From assembly GCF_040096205.1 (NCBI RefSeq), contig NZ_JBBMFD010000002.1:1-64000 (forward strand): DNA of 64,000 nucleotides, in the 5' to 3' direction. The stretch is from Solibaculum_A intestinale (GTDB taxonomy: Bacteria; Bacillota; Clostridia; Oscillospirales; Acutalibacteraceae). A model generated the notes under the pieces. That model was not told where the DNA came from, ran no database searches, and worked only from the letters and a program-made list of their open reading frames with translations. Below are positions 16,535 to 24,741 of this stretch, piece by piece. The number at the start of each line of letters is the position of its first letter. Within the stretch, counting starts at the first letter, position 1. Position numbers and translations under genes: made by a program.

Positions 16535-16753
16535 TTGTCCAAAGAAGATGTCATTGAACTCGAGGGCGTAGTTGTTGAAGCCCTTCCGAACGCCATGTTT
16601 AAGGTAGAACTGCCCAACAAGCATCAGGTCCTGGCCCATATTTCCGGAAAGCTTCGGATGAACTTCATCCGCATTCTGCCCGGGGATAAGGTGACGCTGG
16701 AGATGTCTCCGTACGACCTGACCCGCGGGCGGATCACCTGGCGTTCCAAATAA
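16535..16753 (+). CDS. infA: translation initiation factor IF-1
   Basis: A 72-residue OB-fold protein (MSKEDVIELEGVVVEALPNAMFKVEL; RMNFIRILPGDKVTLEMSPYDL). It occupies the 30S A site at initiation. TTG start at 16535 after GGAGGG; the internal Shine-Dalgarno lies inside the end of the preceding gene. Confidence 0.98.
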   Translation: MSKEDVIELEGVVVEALPNAMFKVELPNKHQVLAHISGKLRMNFIRILPGDKVTLEMSPYDLTRGRITWRSK

Positions 16754-16828
16754 GGCGTCTGAACGCAACGATAGGACGCCGCTTGTCCGAATCATGCCTG
16801 CATCCGCAACAATAAGGAGGCGTTTTCC

Positions 16829-16942
16829 ATGAAGGTCAGACCTTCCGTAAAGGCTATTTGCGAAAAATGCAAGATCATCAAACGCAAGGGGAAAGTCATG
16901 GTTATCTGTGAGAACCCCAAACATAAGCAGCGTCAGGGCTAA
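16829..16942 (+). CDS. rpmJ: 50S ribosomal protein L36
   Basis: A 37-residue protein with zinc ligands C11, C14, C27 and H32, the C+ form. AAGGAGG precedes the ATG. It stands between infA and rpsM as in most Firmicutes and is below the size limit of many gene callers. Confidence 0.97.
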   Translation: MKVRPSVKAICEKCKIIKRKGKVMVICENPKHKQRQG

Positions 16943-16974
16943 GCCTTGGGCGTAATTAATGGAGGTGTAATGCT

Positions 16975-17343
16975 ATGGCGCGTATTTCTGGTGTGGACCT
17001 GCCCCGCGACAAGCGGGTGGAGATCGGCCTGACCTATATCTATGGGATCGGCCGCAAAACCAGCAATGAAATCCTTGCCGCCACGGGCGTCAATCCGGAC
17101 ACCCGCGTGCGTGATTTGAGCGAGGACGACGTATCCAAGCTCCGTGAATACATCGACCACAACCTGCGGGTAGAGGGTGACCTCCGCCGCGATGTGGCGT
17201 TCGACATTAAGAGACTCATCGAGATCGGTTCTTATCGCGGGATTCGTCACCGCAGAGGACTCCCGGTGCGCGGACAGCGGTCCAAGACCAATGCCCGTAC
17301 CCGCAAGGGCCCGAAGAAGACCATCGCCAACAAGAAGAAGTAA
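16975..17343 (+). CDS. rpsM: 30S ribosomal protein S13
   Basis: A 122-residue S13 (MARISGVDLPRDKRVEIGLTY; RGIRHRRGLPVRGQRSKTNART). Helix-two-turn-helix plus basic C-terminal tail that reaches the P-site tRNA; it forms bridges B1a/B1b. First gene of the alpha-type portion. Confidence 0.99.
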   Translation: MARISGVDLPRDKRVEIGLTYIYGIGRKTSNEILAATGVNPDTRVRDLSEDDVSKLREYIDHNLRVEGDLRRDVAFDIKRLIEIGSYRGIRHRRGLPVRGQRSKTNARTRKGPKKTIANKKK

Positions 17344-17359
17344 GGAGGGATATCAGAAG

Positions 17360-17767
17360 ATGGCAGGAAAAACTCAAGTCAAGAAGGGCGCAACCACCCG
17401 CCGCCGCCGCGAGCGCAAGAATATTGAAAAGGGTGCGGCGCATATCCAGTCTACCTTTAACAACACCATCGTGACCATCACTGATGTTCAGGGCAACGCC
17501 ATTTCTTGGGCGTCCGCCGGCGAGTTAGGCTTCCGTGGTTCCAGAAAGTCCACTCCCTTTGCCGCGCAGACGGCCGCCGATACCGCCGCGAAAGCCGCGA
17601 TGGAGCATGGCCTGAAGTCGGTCGAAGTGTACGTCAAGGGTCCGGGCGCCGGCCGCGAGGCCGCCATCCGTGCGTTGCAGGCTGCTGGCCTGGAGGTCAA
17701 TCTGATCAAAGACGTGACCCCGATCCCGCACAATGGATGCCGTCCGCCTAAGAGAAGACGCGTCTAA
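17360..17767 (+). CDS. rpsK: 30S ribosomal protein S11
   Basis: A 135-residue S11 (HIQSTFNNTIVTITD; VKGPGAGREAAIRAL; DVTPIPHNGCRPPKRRRV). Lines the mRNA path on the platform. The ATG at 17360 after AAGGAGGG is the real start; the long open frame upstream is only rpsM in another frame. Confidence 0.98.
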   Translation: MAGKTQVKKGATTRRRRERKNIEKGAAHIQSTFNNTIVTITDVQGNAISWASAGELGFRGSRKSTPFAAQTAADTAAKAAMEHGLKSVEVYVKGPGAGREAAIRALQAAGLEVNLIKDVTPIPHNGCRPPKRRRV

Positions 17768-17793
17768 GACCGAATAATTGGAGGTGCAAGAAT

Positions 17794-18420
17794 ATGGCAA
17801 GATATACCGATGCTGTTTGCAGACTTTGCCGCCGCGAAGGTAAGAAGCTCTTCCTGAAGGGTGAGAGGTGCTATACCGACAAGTGCGCGGTGGTCCGCAG
17901 AGCATATGCACCTGGCCAGCATGGTCAGGGACGCAAGAAAGCTTCCGAATATGGAATCCAGCTGCGCGCCAAGCAGCAGGCCAAGCGCTACTACGGCGTT
18001 CTGGAAAGCCAGTTCCGTCATTATTTTGAACTGGCTGACCGCAAGCAGGGCGTGACCGGTGAAAACCTGCTCCGCCTGCTGGAAAGCCGCCTGGACAATG
18101 TCGTGTATCGTCTGGGCTTTGCCTCCAGCCGTCCCGAAGCGAGACAGCTGGTAACCCACCGTCACTTCACTGTGAACGGCAAGCGGGTGAACATTCCGTC
18201 CTTCCGCGTAAAACCCGGCGATGTGATCGCGGTTTATGACAAAAGCCGCAACAGCGATAAGTTTAAAATGATCATGGAGGCCAACGGCTCCCGTCCGGCC
18301 CCCAAGTGGCTGGAAGTGGATCGCGCGAACTTCAAGGCGACGGTCCTGTCGCTGCCGAACCGTGAGGACATTGATCTTGATGTCGAAGAGACCCTCATCG
18401 TCGAGCTTTACTCCAAGTAA
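17794..18420 (+). CDS. rpsD: 30S ribosomal protein S4, zinc-cysteine form
   Basis: A 208-residue S4 with an S4 RNA-binding domain (LESRLDNVVYRLGFASSR...). Four N-terminal cysteines C9, C12, C26 and C31 mark the zinc-binding (C+) form. S4 is an operon regulator in many bacteria. It is followed by a 170-nt spacer with strong RNA secondary structure before rpoA. Confidence 0.98.
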   Translation: MARYTDAVCRLCRREGKKLFLKGERCYTDKCAVVRRAYAPGQHGQGRKKASEYGIQLRAKQQAKRYYGVLESQFRHYFELADRKQGVTGENLLRLLESRLDNVVYRLGFASSRPEARQLVTHRHFTVNGKRVNIPSFRVKPGDVIAVYDKSRNSDKFKMIMEANGSRPAPKWLEVDRANFKATVLSLPNREDIDLDVEETLIVELYSK

Positions 18421-18462
18421 TGCCATCCTTTTGACAAAGGCGTTAGCGGATAGACACATTAT

Positions 18463-18585
18463 CTGCACACATGGCAGGCGCGGGCATTTGCCGCCGCCCG
18501 CGCGCATCGGCTGTTTGCCGGTGTCGGCTTTTGGTTCGGCAAAAAACAAGTCCTGCATGTGTGCAGGTTCAACCTGCTAAGGAGG
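18463..18585 (+). promoter_or_regulatory. structured spacer RNA between rpsD and rpoA
   Basis: The arms 18463-18478 and 18552-18566 form a 15-bp stem with one bulge. Two 7-bp hairpins are enclosed: CGCGGGC/GCCCGCG from 18479, and TTTGCCG (18514-18520) with CGGCAAA (18537-18543). The 3' arm of the outer stem overlaps GCAGG (18563-18567), which can instead pair with CCTGC (18573-18577) directly before the rpoA ribosome site at 18581. The two folds exclude each other, as in a translational switch. No known r-protein leader was recognised. Confidence 0.55.
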
Positions 18586-18590
18586 GTTTT

Positions 18591-19541
18591 ATGATAGAGA
18601 TAGAAAAGCCCAGAATTGAAACGGTCGAATTGGCGCCGGACGGTTCCTACGGTAAATTCGTGGTGGAACCTCTCGAGCGCGGATACGGCACTACGCTGGG
18701 CAACAGCCTGCGCAGAGTTCTGCTGTCCTCCCTTCCGGGCGTCGCGGTCAACAGTGTGAAAATCGACGGTGTGCTGCACGAGTTTTCCACCATTCCCGGT
18801 GTGAAAGAGGATGTCACCGAGATCATCCTCAACATCAAGGGCCTGACCGCCCGTATCCACGGAGAGGGTCCGAAGATCGTCTATATCGAAGCGGACGGGG
18901 AGACCGACGTGACGGCCGGTTCCATCAAGTGCGATTCCGAGGTGGAGATTCTCAATCCCGACCTGCATATCGCCACGGTGGGCGCCGACGGAAAGCTTTA
19001 TATGGAGATCACCCTCACCAAAGGCCGCGGATACGTTCCCGCGGAGCGCAACAAGCAGACCATGGCGGCAGAGATCGGCGTGATCCCTGTGGACTCGATC
19101 TTTACGCCGTGCCTGAAGGTCAATTACACGGTTGAGAACACCCGTGTCGGCCAGATTACCGATTACGACAAGCTTACCTTAGAAGTTTGGACAAACGGTA
19201 CCATTTCCGCAAAGGAAGCGGTTTCCCTGGCGGCCAAGGTGCTCACCGAGCATCTCAACCTGTTTGTGGACCTGTCGGATGAAACCTACTCAACCGAGAT
19301 CATGGTGGAGAAGGACGAAAAGGGCAAGGAAAAGGTTCTGGAAATGACCATTGAAGAACTGGATCTGTCCGTACGTTCCTTCAACTGTCTCAAACGCGCT
19401 GGCATCAACACGGTTGAGGATTTGATTAATAAAACCGAGGACGATATGATGAAGGTGCGCAACCTGGGTCGTAAGTCTCTCGAAGAGGTCATCGGCAAGC
19501 TCAACGCCCTTGGCTTCTCTCTCCAGTCGGACGACGAATAA
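18591..19541 (+). CDS. rpoA: RNA polymerase alpha subunit
   Basis: A 316-residue alpha subunit. The N-terminal dimerisation domain is visible (YGKFVVEPLERGYGTTLGNS; RRVLLSSLPG), as is the C-terminal DNA/UP-element-binding helix-hairpin-helix domain (LDLSVRSFNCLKRAGINTVE; RNLGRKSLEEV). ATG at 18591 after AAGGAGGG. Followed by rplQ after 50 nt. Confidence 0.99.
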   Translation: MIEIEKPRIETVELAPDGSYGKFVVEPLERGYGTTLGNSLRRVLLSSLPGVAVNSVKIDGVLHEFSTIPGVKEDVTEIILNIKGLTARIHGEGPKIVYIEADGETDVTAGSIKCDSEVEILNPDLHIATVGADGKLYMEITLTKGRGYVPAERNKQTMAAEIGVIPVDSIFTPCLKVNYTVENTRVGQITDYDKLTLEVWTNGTISAKEAVSLAAKVLTEHLNLFVDLSDETYSTEIMVEKDEKGKEKVLEMTIEELDLSVRSFNCLKRAGINTVEDLINKTEDDMMKVRNLGRKSLEEVIGKLNALGFSLQSDDE

Positions 19542-19591
19542 CAGCCGTCCCGCGTTTATACACCAACAACTTCCGTAAAGGAGTGATTCGA

Positions 19592-19933
19592 ATGCCAGGT
19601 ACCAGAAAGCTCGGCAGAGCCACCTCCAACCGCATGGCGATGCTTCGGGCGATGGTGACCTTCCTGCTGGAAAAGGGGAAGATCGAGACCACCGTCACCC
19701 GCGCCAAAGAGGTCCGCGCGCTGACCGAAAAGTTCATCACCATTGCGAAGGAAAACAATCTTCATAATCGGCGTCTTGCCCTCGGCTTCATCACGAAGGA
19801 AACCGTCGTCAAGAAGCTGTTCGATGAGATCGCCCCGAAGTACGCCGACCGTAACGGCGGCTACACCCGCATTACTAAGACGGGTCCCCGTCGCGGTGAC
19901 GCGGCGGAGATGTGCATCATCGAGCTGCTCTAA
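19592..19933 (+). CDS. rplQ: 50S ribosomal protein L17
   Basis: A 113-residue L17 (RKLGRATSNRMAMLRAMV; KTGPRRGDAAEMCIIELL). The ATG at 19592 is 8 nt past AAAGGAG, so the in-frame GTG at 19583 is rejected. Last gene of the ribosomal cluster, closed by the strong terminator at 19956. Confidence 0.98.
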   Translation: MPGTRKLGRATSNRMAMLRAMVTFLLEKGKIETTVTRAKEVRALTEKFITIAKENNLHNRRLALGFITKETVVKKLFDEIAPKYADRNGGYTRITKTGPRRGDAAEMCIIELL

Positions 19934-19955
19934 GAGCAAACAGGACGATAAAAAA

Positions 19956-19986
19956 GACCGCTTTCAAAACGAAAGCGGTCTTTTTT
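19956..19986 (+). terminator. terminator of the S10-spc-alpha cluster
   Basis: Perfect 10-bp stem GACCGCTTTC/GAAAGCGGTC with a 5-nt loop, flanked by an A-run on the 5' side and TTTTTT at 19981-19986. Confidence 0.95.
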
Positions 19987-20059
19987 GCGTTGATTTGCCA
20001 AAATTTAACCGGTGATGGACAGCAGCATTCGAATGATTTAACGTAACGTAATCCGTACG

Positions 20060-20340
20060 CGTTCATTTGAGAAATCATGCTTGTCTGCCTAAAGGGAGCC
20101 AACACTCACTCGACTAGACGCAATAAAATCGTCTCTCTGCGGCAGGGTGTAGGAACCGTCTAAGAAAGATGAAAGCGTGGGCCTAGAAAAAGCAGTCCCC
20201 TAAGAACAAGCAGACTTGCCTGTTCTGGAAACACAATCGCCCTATTCCCCAAAACTTTTAATAGGTAAAAGCGTTTGATCTTCAATCCCAACATTGAGAA
20301 AACCCCATGCAGGCAGGTTTTTACACTGCCTGCATGGGGC
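20060..20340 (+). ncRNA. structured non-coding RNA, possibly raiA family
   Basis: This stretch has no coding sequence but many local helices. AGACG/CGTCT (20116-20120/20130-20134) and GAACA-a-GCA...TGC-c-TGTTC (20204-20225) are hairpins, as is CCTATT/AATAGG (20231-20236/20250-20255). The pairs CTGCC (20085-20089)/GGCAG (20141-20145) and ACACTC (20102-20107)/GGGTGT (20145-20150) cross, suggesting a pseudoknot. Unpaired purine-rich stretches such as GTGTAGGAACCG look like conserved motifs. It ends in a terminator (20303-20346). From memory these features resemble the clostridial raiA RNA, but I cannot run a covariance model. No clear promoter was found; strand is inferred from the motif order. 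Confidence 0.55.
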
Positions 20341-20346
20341 CCTTTT
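20303..20346. terminator. bidirectional terminator, ncRNA (+) and oligopeptide-binding gene (-)
   Basis: A 14-bp perfect stem, CCCCATGCAGGCAG (20303-20316) with CTGCCTGCATGGGG (20326-20339). CCCTTTT follows on the plus strand and GGGGTTTT on the minus strand. Confidence 0.9.
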
Positions 20347-20356
20347 GGTTACTTAC

Positions 20357-21967
20357 TTAATCGCTTTTCCCACCTTCGATAAAGCTCACGCCGTTATAGA
20401 AGGAGCGAGCCACGATACCGCTGACGTTGGGCGCCAGCACAAAATACCGGCTTTCCAGGTAAAGGGGAATTGCCGCCACGTCGCTGTAAACAAGGGCTTC
20501 ACATTCATAGAGCGTCTCCACGGCCTTGTCGTCCACAATGGCACCGGAGAGTACCTGTGAGAGCTGGTCATTGTAAATGGAAGAGGAGAACCCGGTCACA
20601 TTTGCGGGTACGTCAGTCTGGAAAGTGGCCAGCAGGGAAGAAGCCCAGTCGTTTCCCCCTTGAATGGAGTAAAGTGCCATCTGATAATCGCCCCGTTCCA
20701 CCCGGGCGTTTAAGTCCGTCACAGGCAATGGAACCAGATTCACATAAAGTCCTAAATGCTTTTGCAAAGACTGGAGAAGAAAACCCAAAGACAGCTTAAT
20801 GTCCGCCTGGTCCGGACAGAGCAGATCAACTTGCGGGGACTCGGTAAGCCCAAGCTCCGCCGATCCAGCGGCAAAGTAATCCTGCGCCGCCTGCGGATTC
20901 TCTGCAATAGGGAAAGAGGACAATGCATTCTCCCGGTACGGCTGATCGCCCACAACGGCTTCCGGCGGCACCAGGCTGAAGGACGCCTGCAAATAGGAAG
21001 GCAGGGAAGAATACATGGATGCCCGGTCCATCACGCTTGCAATGGCTAGACGCATATTTTTCGAGCGGAAAATTTCGTCCTTCTCATTGAAGCAGAGGGA
21101 CCAAACCGTATCCTGAAACTCAGTCACATGATAGTCGGTATCCTTGAATTTCCGGATCAGATTCCCCGGCACCGTCGCTGCGTCCACCTCGCCGTTTAAC
21201 AGGGCGGTGGGCATTTCTTCCGGCTTTACACCAATGGTAAAGAGAACTCCCGAAGGAGTAGGGGCCAGATGCCCCTTATAATTGAGGTTTTGCTTCAGGC
21301 GCAGCGTTTTGCCGTGCTCCCACAGCATCATCCGGAAGGGACCGTTATAGACCAGGGTATCCTTATCCCGGCCGTACCGTCCCGAAGATTCTTCAAAGGC
21401 AGGCTGATAGCAGGGGAGCCAAGCGGTGGAAGCCGCCTGCCGGTGCAGGTCCTCCGACGGATACGCCAGATGTAGCACCAGCGTATAGTCGTCTACCTTT
21501 TCCGCCCCCAGCTGATCCGGTGCCAGCGTGCCTGACGCGATAGCAGAAGCATTTTTGATTACCTGGGCCTCGTGAACCAGTGTCGAATGGGTGCCGGGAT
21601 CCACCAGCCGCCGCAGGGCAAATACAAAGTCGTCCGCCGTCACCGGTGCAACCCGCTCTCCATTGTAGGTAGACCAGTAGGTGTCCCGGCGCAGGTAGAA
21701 GGTCCAGGTCAGTTTGTCCTCGGAAATGTCCCATCGGGCAGCCACGCCTGGAATGACCGAGCCATCCGAGGCGATGCGGGTCAAACCCTCCATGCAGTTT
21801 TGCAGCAGGATTTTCGATTCGTAGGAATCCGCTAGCTGTGGGTCCAACTGGGTTGGATCCGCCTCCAGCGGATAGTTGAGCAGCTTGCCGGAAGTGGAGT
21901 CTTCCGAGCATCCGACAAGCGAACATGCAAGAAGCAGTGCAAGCAAAAGGCTGAGAAACGTTCTCAT
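20357..21967 (-). CDS. oligopeptide ABC transporter substrate-binding lipoprotein (OppA family)
   Basis: A 536-residue SBP_bac_5 family protein. The signal sequence ends in a lipobox LVGC with the lipidated Cys near residue 20. It continues with the family pattern (PTQLDPQLADSYESKILLQN; LTWTFYLRRDTYWS; DDFVFALRRLVDP). It should bind peptides or other solutes at the outer face of the membrane for an Opp/Dpp permease. The permease and ATPase genes are not adjacent, so it may be an orphan binding protein or a peptide sensor. ATG 21967 follows CTAGGAG; the TTG one codon earlier is less well spaced. A -10 box TATAAT lies at 22001-21996. Confidence 0.93.
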   Translation of the reverse strand: MRTFLSLLLALLLACSLVGCSEDSTSGKLLNYPLEADPTQLDPQLADSYESKILLQNCMEGLTRIASDGSVIPGVAARWDISEDKLTWTFYLRRDTYWSTYNGERVAPVTADDFVFALRRLVDPGTHSTLVHEAQVIKNASAIASGTLAPDQLGAEKVDDYTLVLHLAYPSEDLHRQAASTAWLPCYQPAFEESSGRYGRDKDTLVYNGPFRMMLWEHGKTLRLKQNLNYKGHLAPTPSGVLFTIGVKPEEMPTALLNGEVDAATVPGNLIRKFKDTDYHVTEFQDTVWSLCFNEKDEIFRSKNMRLAIASVMDRASMYSSLPSYLQASFSLVPPEAVVGDQPYRENALSSFPIAENPQAAQDYFAAGSAELGLTESPQVDLLCPDQADIKLSLGFLLQSLQKHLGLYVNLVPLPVTDLNARVERGDYQMALYSIQGGNDWASSLLATFQTDVPANVTGFSSSIYNDQLSQVLSGAIVDDKAVETLYECEALVYSDVAAIPLYLESRYFVLAPNVSGIVARSFYNGVSFIEGGKSD

Positions 21968-22037
21968 CAATTACTCCTAGTAAAAAACAATAGATATTAT
22001 ACCGAATATTGGACGGTTTGCAGGAAATGCGTCGTTT

Positions 22038-23357
22038 TTACTGTACGCCCACACCTTTACCCGGCTCGTCGCCGCGGGCCTTGTCAAAGACATAATTGAC
22101 GTCCATCATCTTCCACACCTGAGTGCGGGCGGTGGGCTGGCCGTTGGCCTTGACCGCGTCCGGGCCTTCCTCCAGGCAAGTGCGCAGGGTCAAGCCGTCG
22201 ATGTTTTTGCGGTCGTCAAATACGTAGCCAGCATCGTACACCTTCTGATAGGTGTTGATGCCGACGCCGGAGAAATAGTTGAAGCCGTATTCCACCAGCA
22301 CATTGTATTGTGGCGTGCCATGGTCGGGATATTCGCCGTAGGGGAACAGGTAAACGCTGGTCTCTCCAATCAGGGACTCCACCTCGTCCTTCCAGGCCTG
22401 GCAGTCCTCCCGGATGGACTCGGCGCTCATTTTGGACATATGATGATGCCCATAGCTGTGAGAAGCGAACTGGAAGCCGTCCTTTTTCAGGCACTCGATA
22501 ACCGGCTTGACCGCTTCGATTTCCTTTTGCCGGTCATCTGGGGAATCCGCCTGGGTGTGGTAACCGAGGATACCGTTATACCCGGTCAGGCCTACAATGG
22601 CCTTGGCGCCCTCAAAGGAGAAATCCGGGTGCTCTTCGACAAACTGATTGAGGATGGAGAAGACTTCGTTGCCTTGGGTGATGACCTCTTTTCCCGTCTT
22701 CGGATCCACGCTCATCTCCGCGATGTGCCCGTCGTCTCCGACTACCATCTTCCAGTTACAGCCGTTATCCCGCATGTACTGGTAATAGTTCATATCGTCG
22801 GTGGAAATAATCAGCGGCTTTTTGCCCTTGGGCAGCTTAAAGGGAAGACGGCCGTAGGAGGTGGTTCCATCGTCATTCTGGATTTCGCCGTACATCTGGT
22901 CGATGTTGACAAGAATATAATTGTTCTTATAAAGTTCTTCCAGCATCCGTTTGAACTCGGTGACGGTGGTCATGTAATCGTCCATCCCCTTGGCGGAGGC
23001 ATCTCCGTCAAATGCCAGCTCCGGGTATACCACCAGCGGATGTACAAAAATATGCTCAATCGCACCCTTATATGTCACATAATTGCTCCGGTCGTACACC
23101 GGCTCGGAGGAAACCGGCGCTGTAGAGGAAGGCTCCGGCTCGGAAGAAGACGCCGGCAGTTCACTTGGCAGCTCGCTGGGGCTTTGGGACAAAACAGCGC
23201 TGTCCACCGTTCCCCCCGTGGGGACGCTGACCCCATTGGCAATCGCCACACAGACCACCGCACCGGACAGCACCACCAGCGCGATAATCACAATTGGCAT
23301 AATATTCTTAATTGGATTTCTGCGCCGGTTGCCGCCCCGGCTAGTCCTTCGGTTCAT
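22038..23357 (-). CDS. membrane-anchored polysaccharide deacetylase-like protein
   Basis: A 439-residue protein: basic N-terminus, one membrane helix (about residues 20-40), a Ser/Pro/Glu-rich extracellular linker, then a NodB-like domain. Motifs seen are STDDMN (in place of the usual TFDDG), SHSYGHHH (metal-binding H-x3-H type), and FPYGEY. The divergent first motif keeps the two aspartates, so activity is possible but the substrate (peptidoglycan or another glycan) is unknown. ATG 23357 is chosen for correct spacing from AAGGGG; GTG 23363 is the alternative. Own promoter at 23457-23485. Confidence 0.85.
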   Translation of the reverse strand: MNRRTSRGGNRRRNPIKNIMPIVIIALVVLSGAVVCVAIANGVSVPTGGTVDSAVLSQSPSELPSELPASSSEPEPSSTAPVSSEPVYDRSNYVTYKGAIEHIFVHPLVVYPELAFDGDASAKGMDDYMTTVTEFKRMLEELYKNNYILVNIDQMYGEIQNDDGTTSYGRLPFKLPKGKKPLIISTDDMNYYQYMRDNGCNWKMVVGDDGHIAEMSVDPKTGKEVITQGNEVFSILNQFVEEHPDFSFEGAKAIVGLTGYNGILGYHTQADSPDDRQKEIEAVKPVIECLKKDGFQFASHSYGHHHMSKMSAESIREDCQAWKDEVESLIGETSVYLFPYGEYPDHGTPQYNVLVEYGFNYFSGVGINTYQKVYDAGYVFDDRKNIDGLTLRTCLEEGPDAVKANGQPTARTQVWKMMDVNYVFDKARGDEPGKGVGVQ

Positions 23358-23456
23358 ATCCACTACCCCTTTTGCATTGGTTCCTTTTTGTTTTTCGGGA
23401 AGCTTCCGGAATCCCTATTTTTATACAAAAGAATCCCTTGTGTATTCTTATCTTTT

Positions 23457-23485
23457 ATTATCATACATTTTTGTACAAAATGCAA
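23457..23485 (-). promoter_or_regulatory. promoter of the deacetylase-like gene
   Basis: Minus-strand -35 TTGCAT (23485-23480), 17-bp spacer, -10 GATAAT (23462-23457). It leaves a leader of about 90 nt. Confidence 0.6.
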
Positions 23486-23592
23486 GGGAAGCTTGCCCGT
23501 TGTAACCATTTGTTACAACGCGGATACAGTTGTGGAAACCAAGGCGGAAGACAAGAAGCCGAATAAAAACGAATTGTATAATATGCTAACGA

Positions 23593-24741
23593 TTATACGG
23601 TTTTAGGCGGGAGCGAAAGGGATGGACCGTTTTGAGACGCAGGAACAGATGGACCGCCGAAGGGGAGATAAAGATAGAATTCCGTAGCCTGGGTGCTGCT
23701 TTTAGCGGCGATGGTGCCTCTGTGCAGCTCGACGATTTCCTTGGCGATGGCAAGTCCCAGCCCGGCTCCGCCGGTTTTGGTGGAACGGGCGGAATCCAGC
23801 CGGTAGAATTTCTCGAAAATACTCCCCAGCTTATGCTCCGGAATCTGGGGGCCATGGTTGCGAAACACGATGCGTACTCCCTGGCCGCTGACAGCAGCCT
23901 CGATGTCGATGGGGGTATTTTCGTAGCTGTAATTGATGGCGTTTCGCAGTACATTGTCAAATACCCGGGCGAGCTTGTCCGAGTCCCCGTAGACCATCAG
24001 GTCGGCGGGCACATGTATCCGGCAGGTGAGCTTTTTTTGAGAAAGCAGCGGATAGAACTCGTCCGCCAGCTGCTCGAGCAGCATGGAAAGATTGAAGCGG
24101 GTGACCTGCAGCGTGATGTTCTGCAGGTTAAACCGGGTGATTTCAAAAAACTCGTTGATCAGATCCTCCAACCGTTCCGACTTTTCCAGCGCAATGGACA
24201 AATACCGCTTTTGCAGCTGCGGGGAAATCCCTACTTCCTCGTTGAGGAGGGACAGGTACCCGATGACCGAGGTCAGCGGCGTTTTCAGGTCGTGCGCTAG
24301 GTAAACCACCAGGTCATTTTTGCGCTGTTCGGCCTCCTTGGCAAGCTGCTCGTTCTTTAAGGCGTCGAACTTGATGGAATTGAGCGTGTTCTCTATCTCC
24401 TTGAAATCTCGGGGCAGCACCACCAGGCTTTCGTCCTTGCGAAAAACCTTGTTGATAGACTGCACGAACACATCCATATATTCGGTGGACTTGGAGATGG
24501 TAAAGTACACCACCACGACGGTGATCCCCGCGAAGGCCACAAATATCAGCTCCATCTTATAGGAGACGAAAAAGCGGTAAAGGTCCGGGCTGAGCCGGTG
24601 CACCAGGTTTGCCAGCAGGTCGTTGAAAATGCCATCAGCCAAAAACAGGCACAGCAATAGCCCAATCAGGCACAGCCCGATGATCAGCAGGATTTTTCCG
24701 AATAGTTTCCTGCGGTACCGGCGAAGAAAATTATTGTTCAA
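23593..24741 (-). CDS. VanS-like sensor histidine kinase
   Basis: A membrane sensor kinase of about 382 residues. Two helices (about residues 14-35 and 62-82) flank a short extracellular loop. A linker follows, then the H-box VVYLAHDLKTPLTSVIGYL with the phospho-His, the N-box DNVLRNAINYS, and the G-box GAGLGLAIAKEIVELHRG. The frame stays open far upstream inside the regulator gene; the likely start is TTG 24741 (MNNNFLRRYRR...), overlapping the regulator stop by 11 bases. The other option is TTG 24753. VanRS-type pairs respond to cell-wall stress; no vanHAX genes are nearby, so glycopeptide resistance is not implied. Confidence 0.88.
   Translation of the reverse strand: MNNNFLRRYRRKLFGKILLIIGLCLIGLLLCLFLADGIFNDLLANLVHRLSPDLYRFFVSYKMELIFVAFAGITVVVVYFTISKSTEYMDVFVQSINKVFRKDESLVVLPRDFKEIENTLNSIKFDALKNEQLAKEAEQRKNDLVVYLAHDLKTPLTSVIGYLSLLNEEVGISPQLQKRYLSIALEKSERLEDLINEFFEITRFNLQNITLQVTRFNLSMLLEQLADEFYPLLSQKKLTCRIHVPADLMVYGDSDKLARVFDNVLRNAINYSYENTPIDIEAAVSGQGVRIVFRNHGPQIPEHKLGSIFEKFYRLDSARSTKTGGAGLGLAIAKEIVELHRGTIAAKSSTQATEFYLYLPFGGPSVPASQNGPSLSLPPKTV

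Noticed and set aside
20060..20340. tmRNA, RNase P, SRP or 6S RNA as identity of the structured RNA
   Set aside because: None of their sequence signatures (tRNA-like ends with tag frame, the RNase P core, the SRP domain, the 6S bubble) could be found on either strand.
22308..23606. A plus-strand open frame of 432 codons opposite the deacetylase-like gene
   Set aside because: Antisense shadow without a ribosome site; the minus-strand gene has promoter, membrane helix and family motifs.
23593..24741. Glycopeptide-resistance locus, because the two-component pair is Van-like
   Set aside because: No vanH, vanA/B-type ligase or vanX gene is nearby; VanRS-like pairs are common in Clostridia without resistance.
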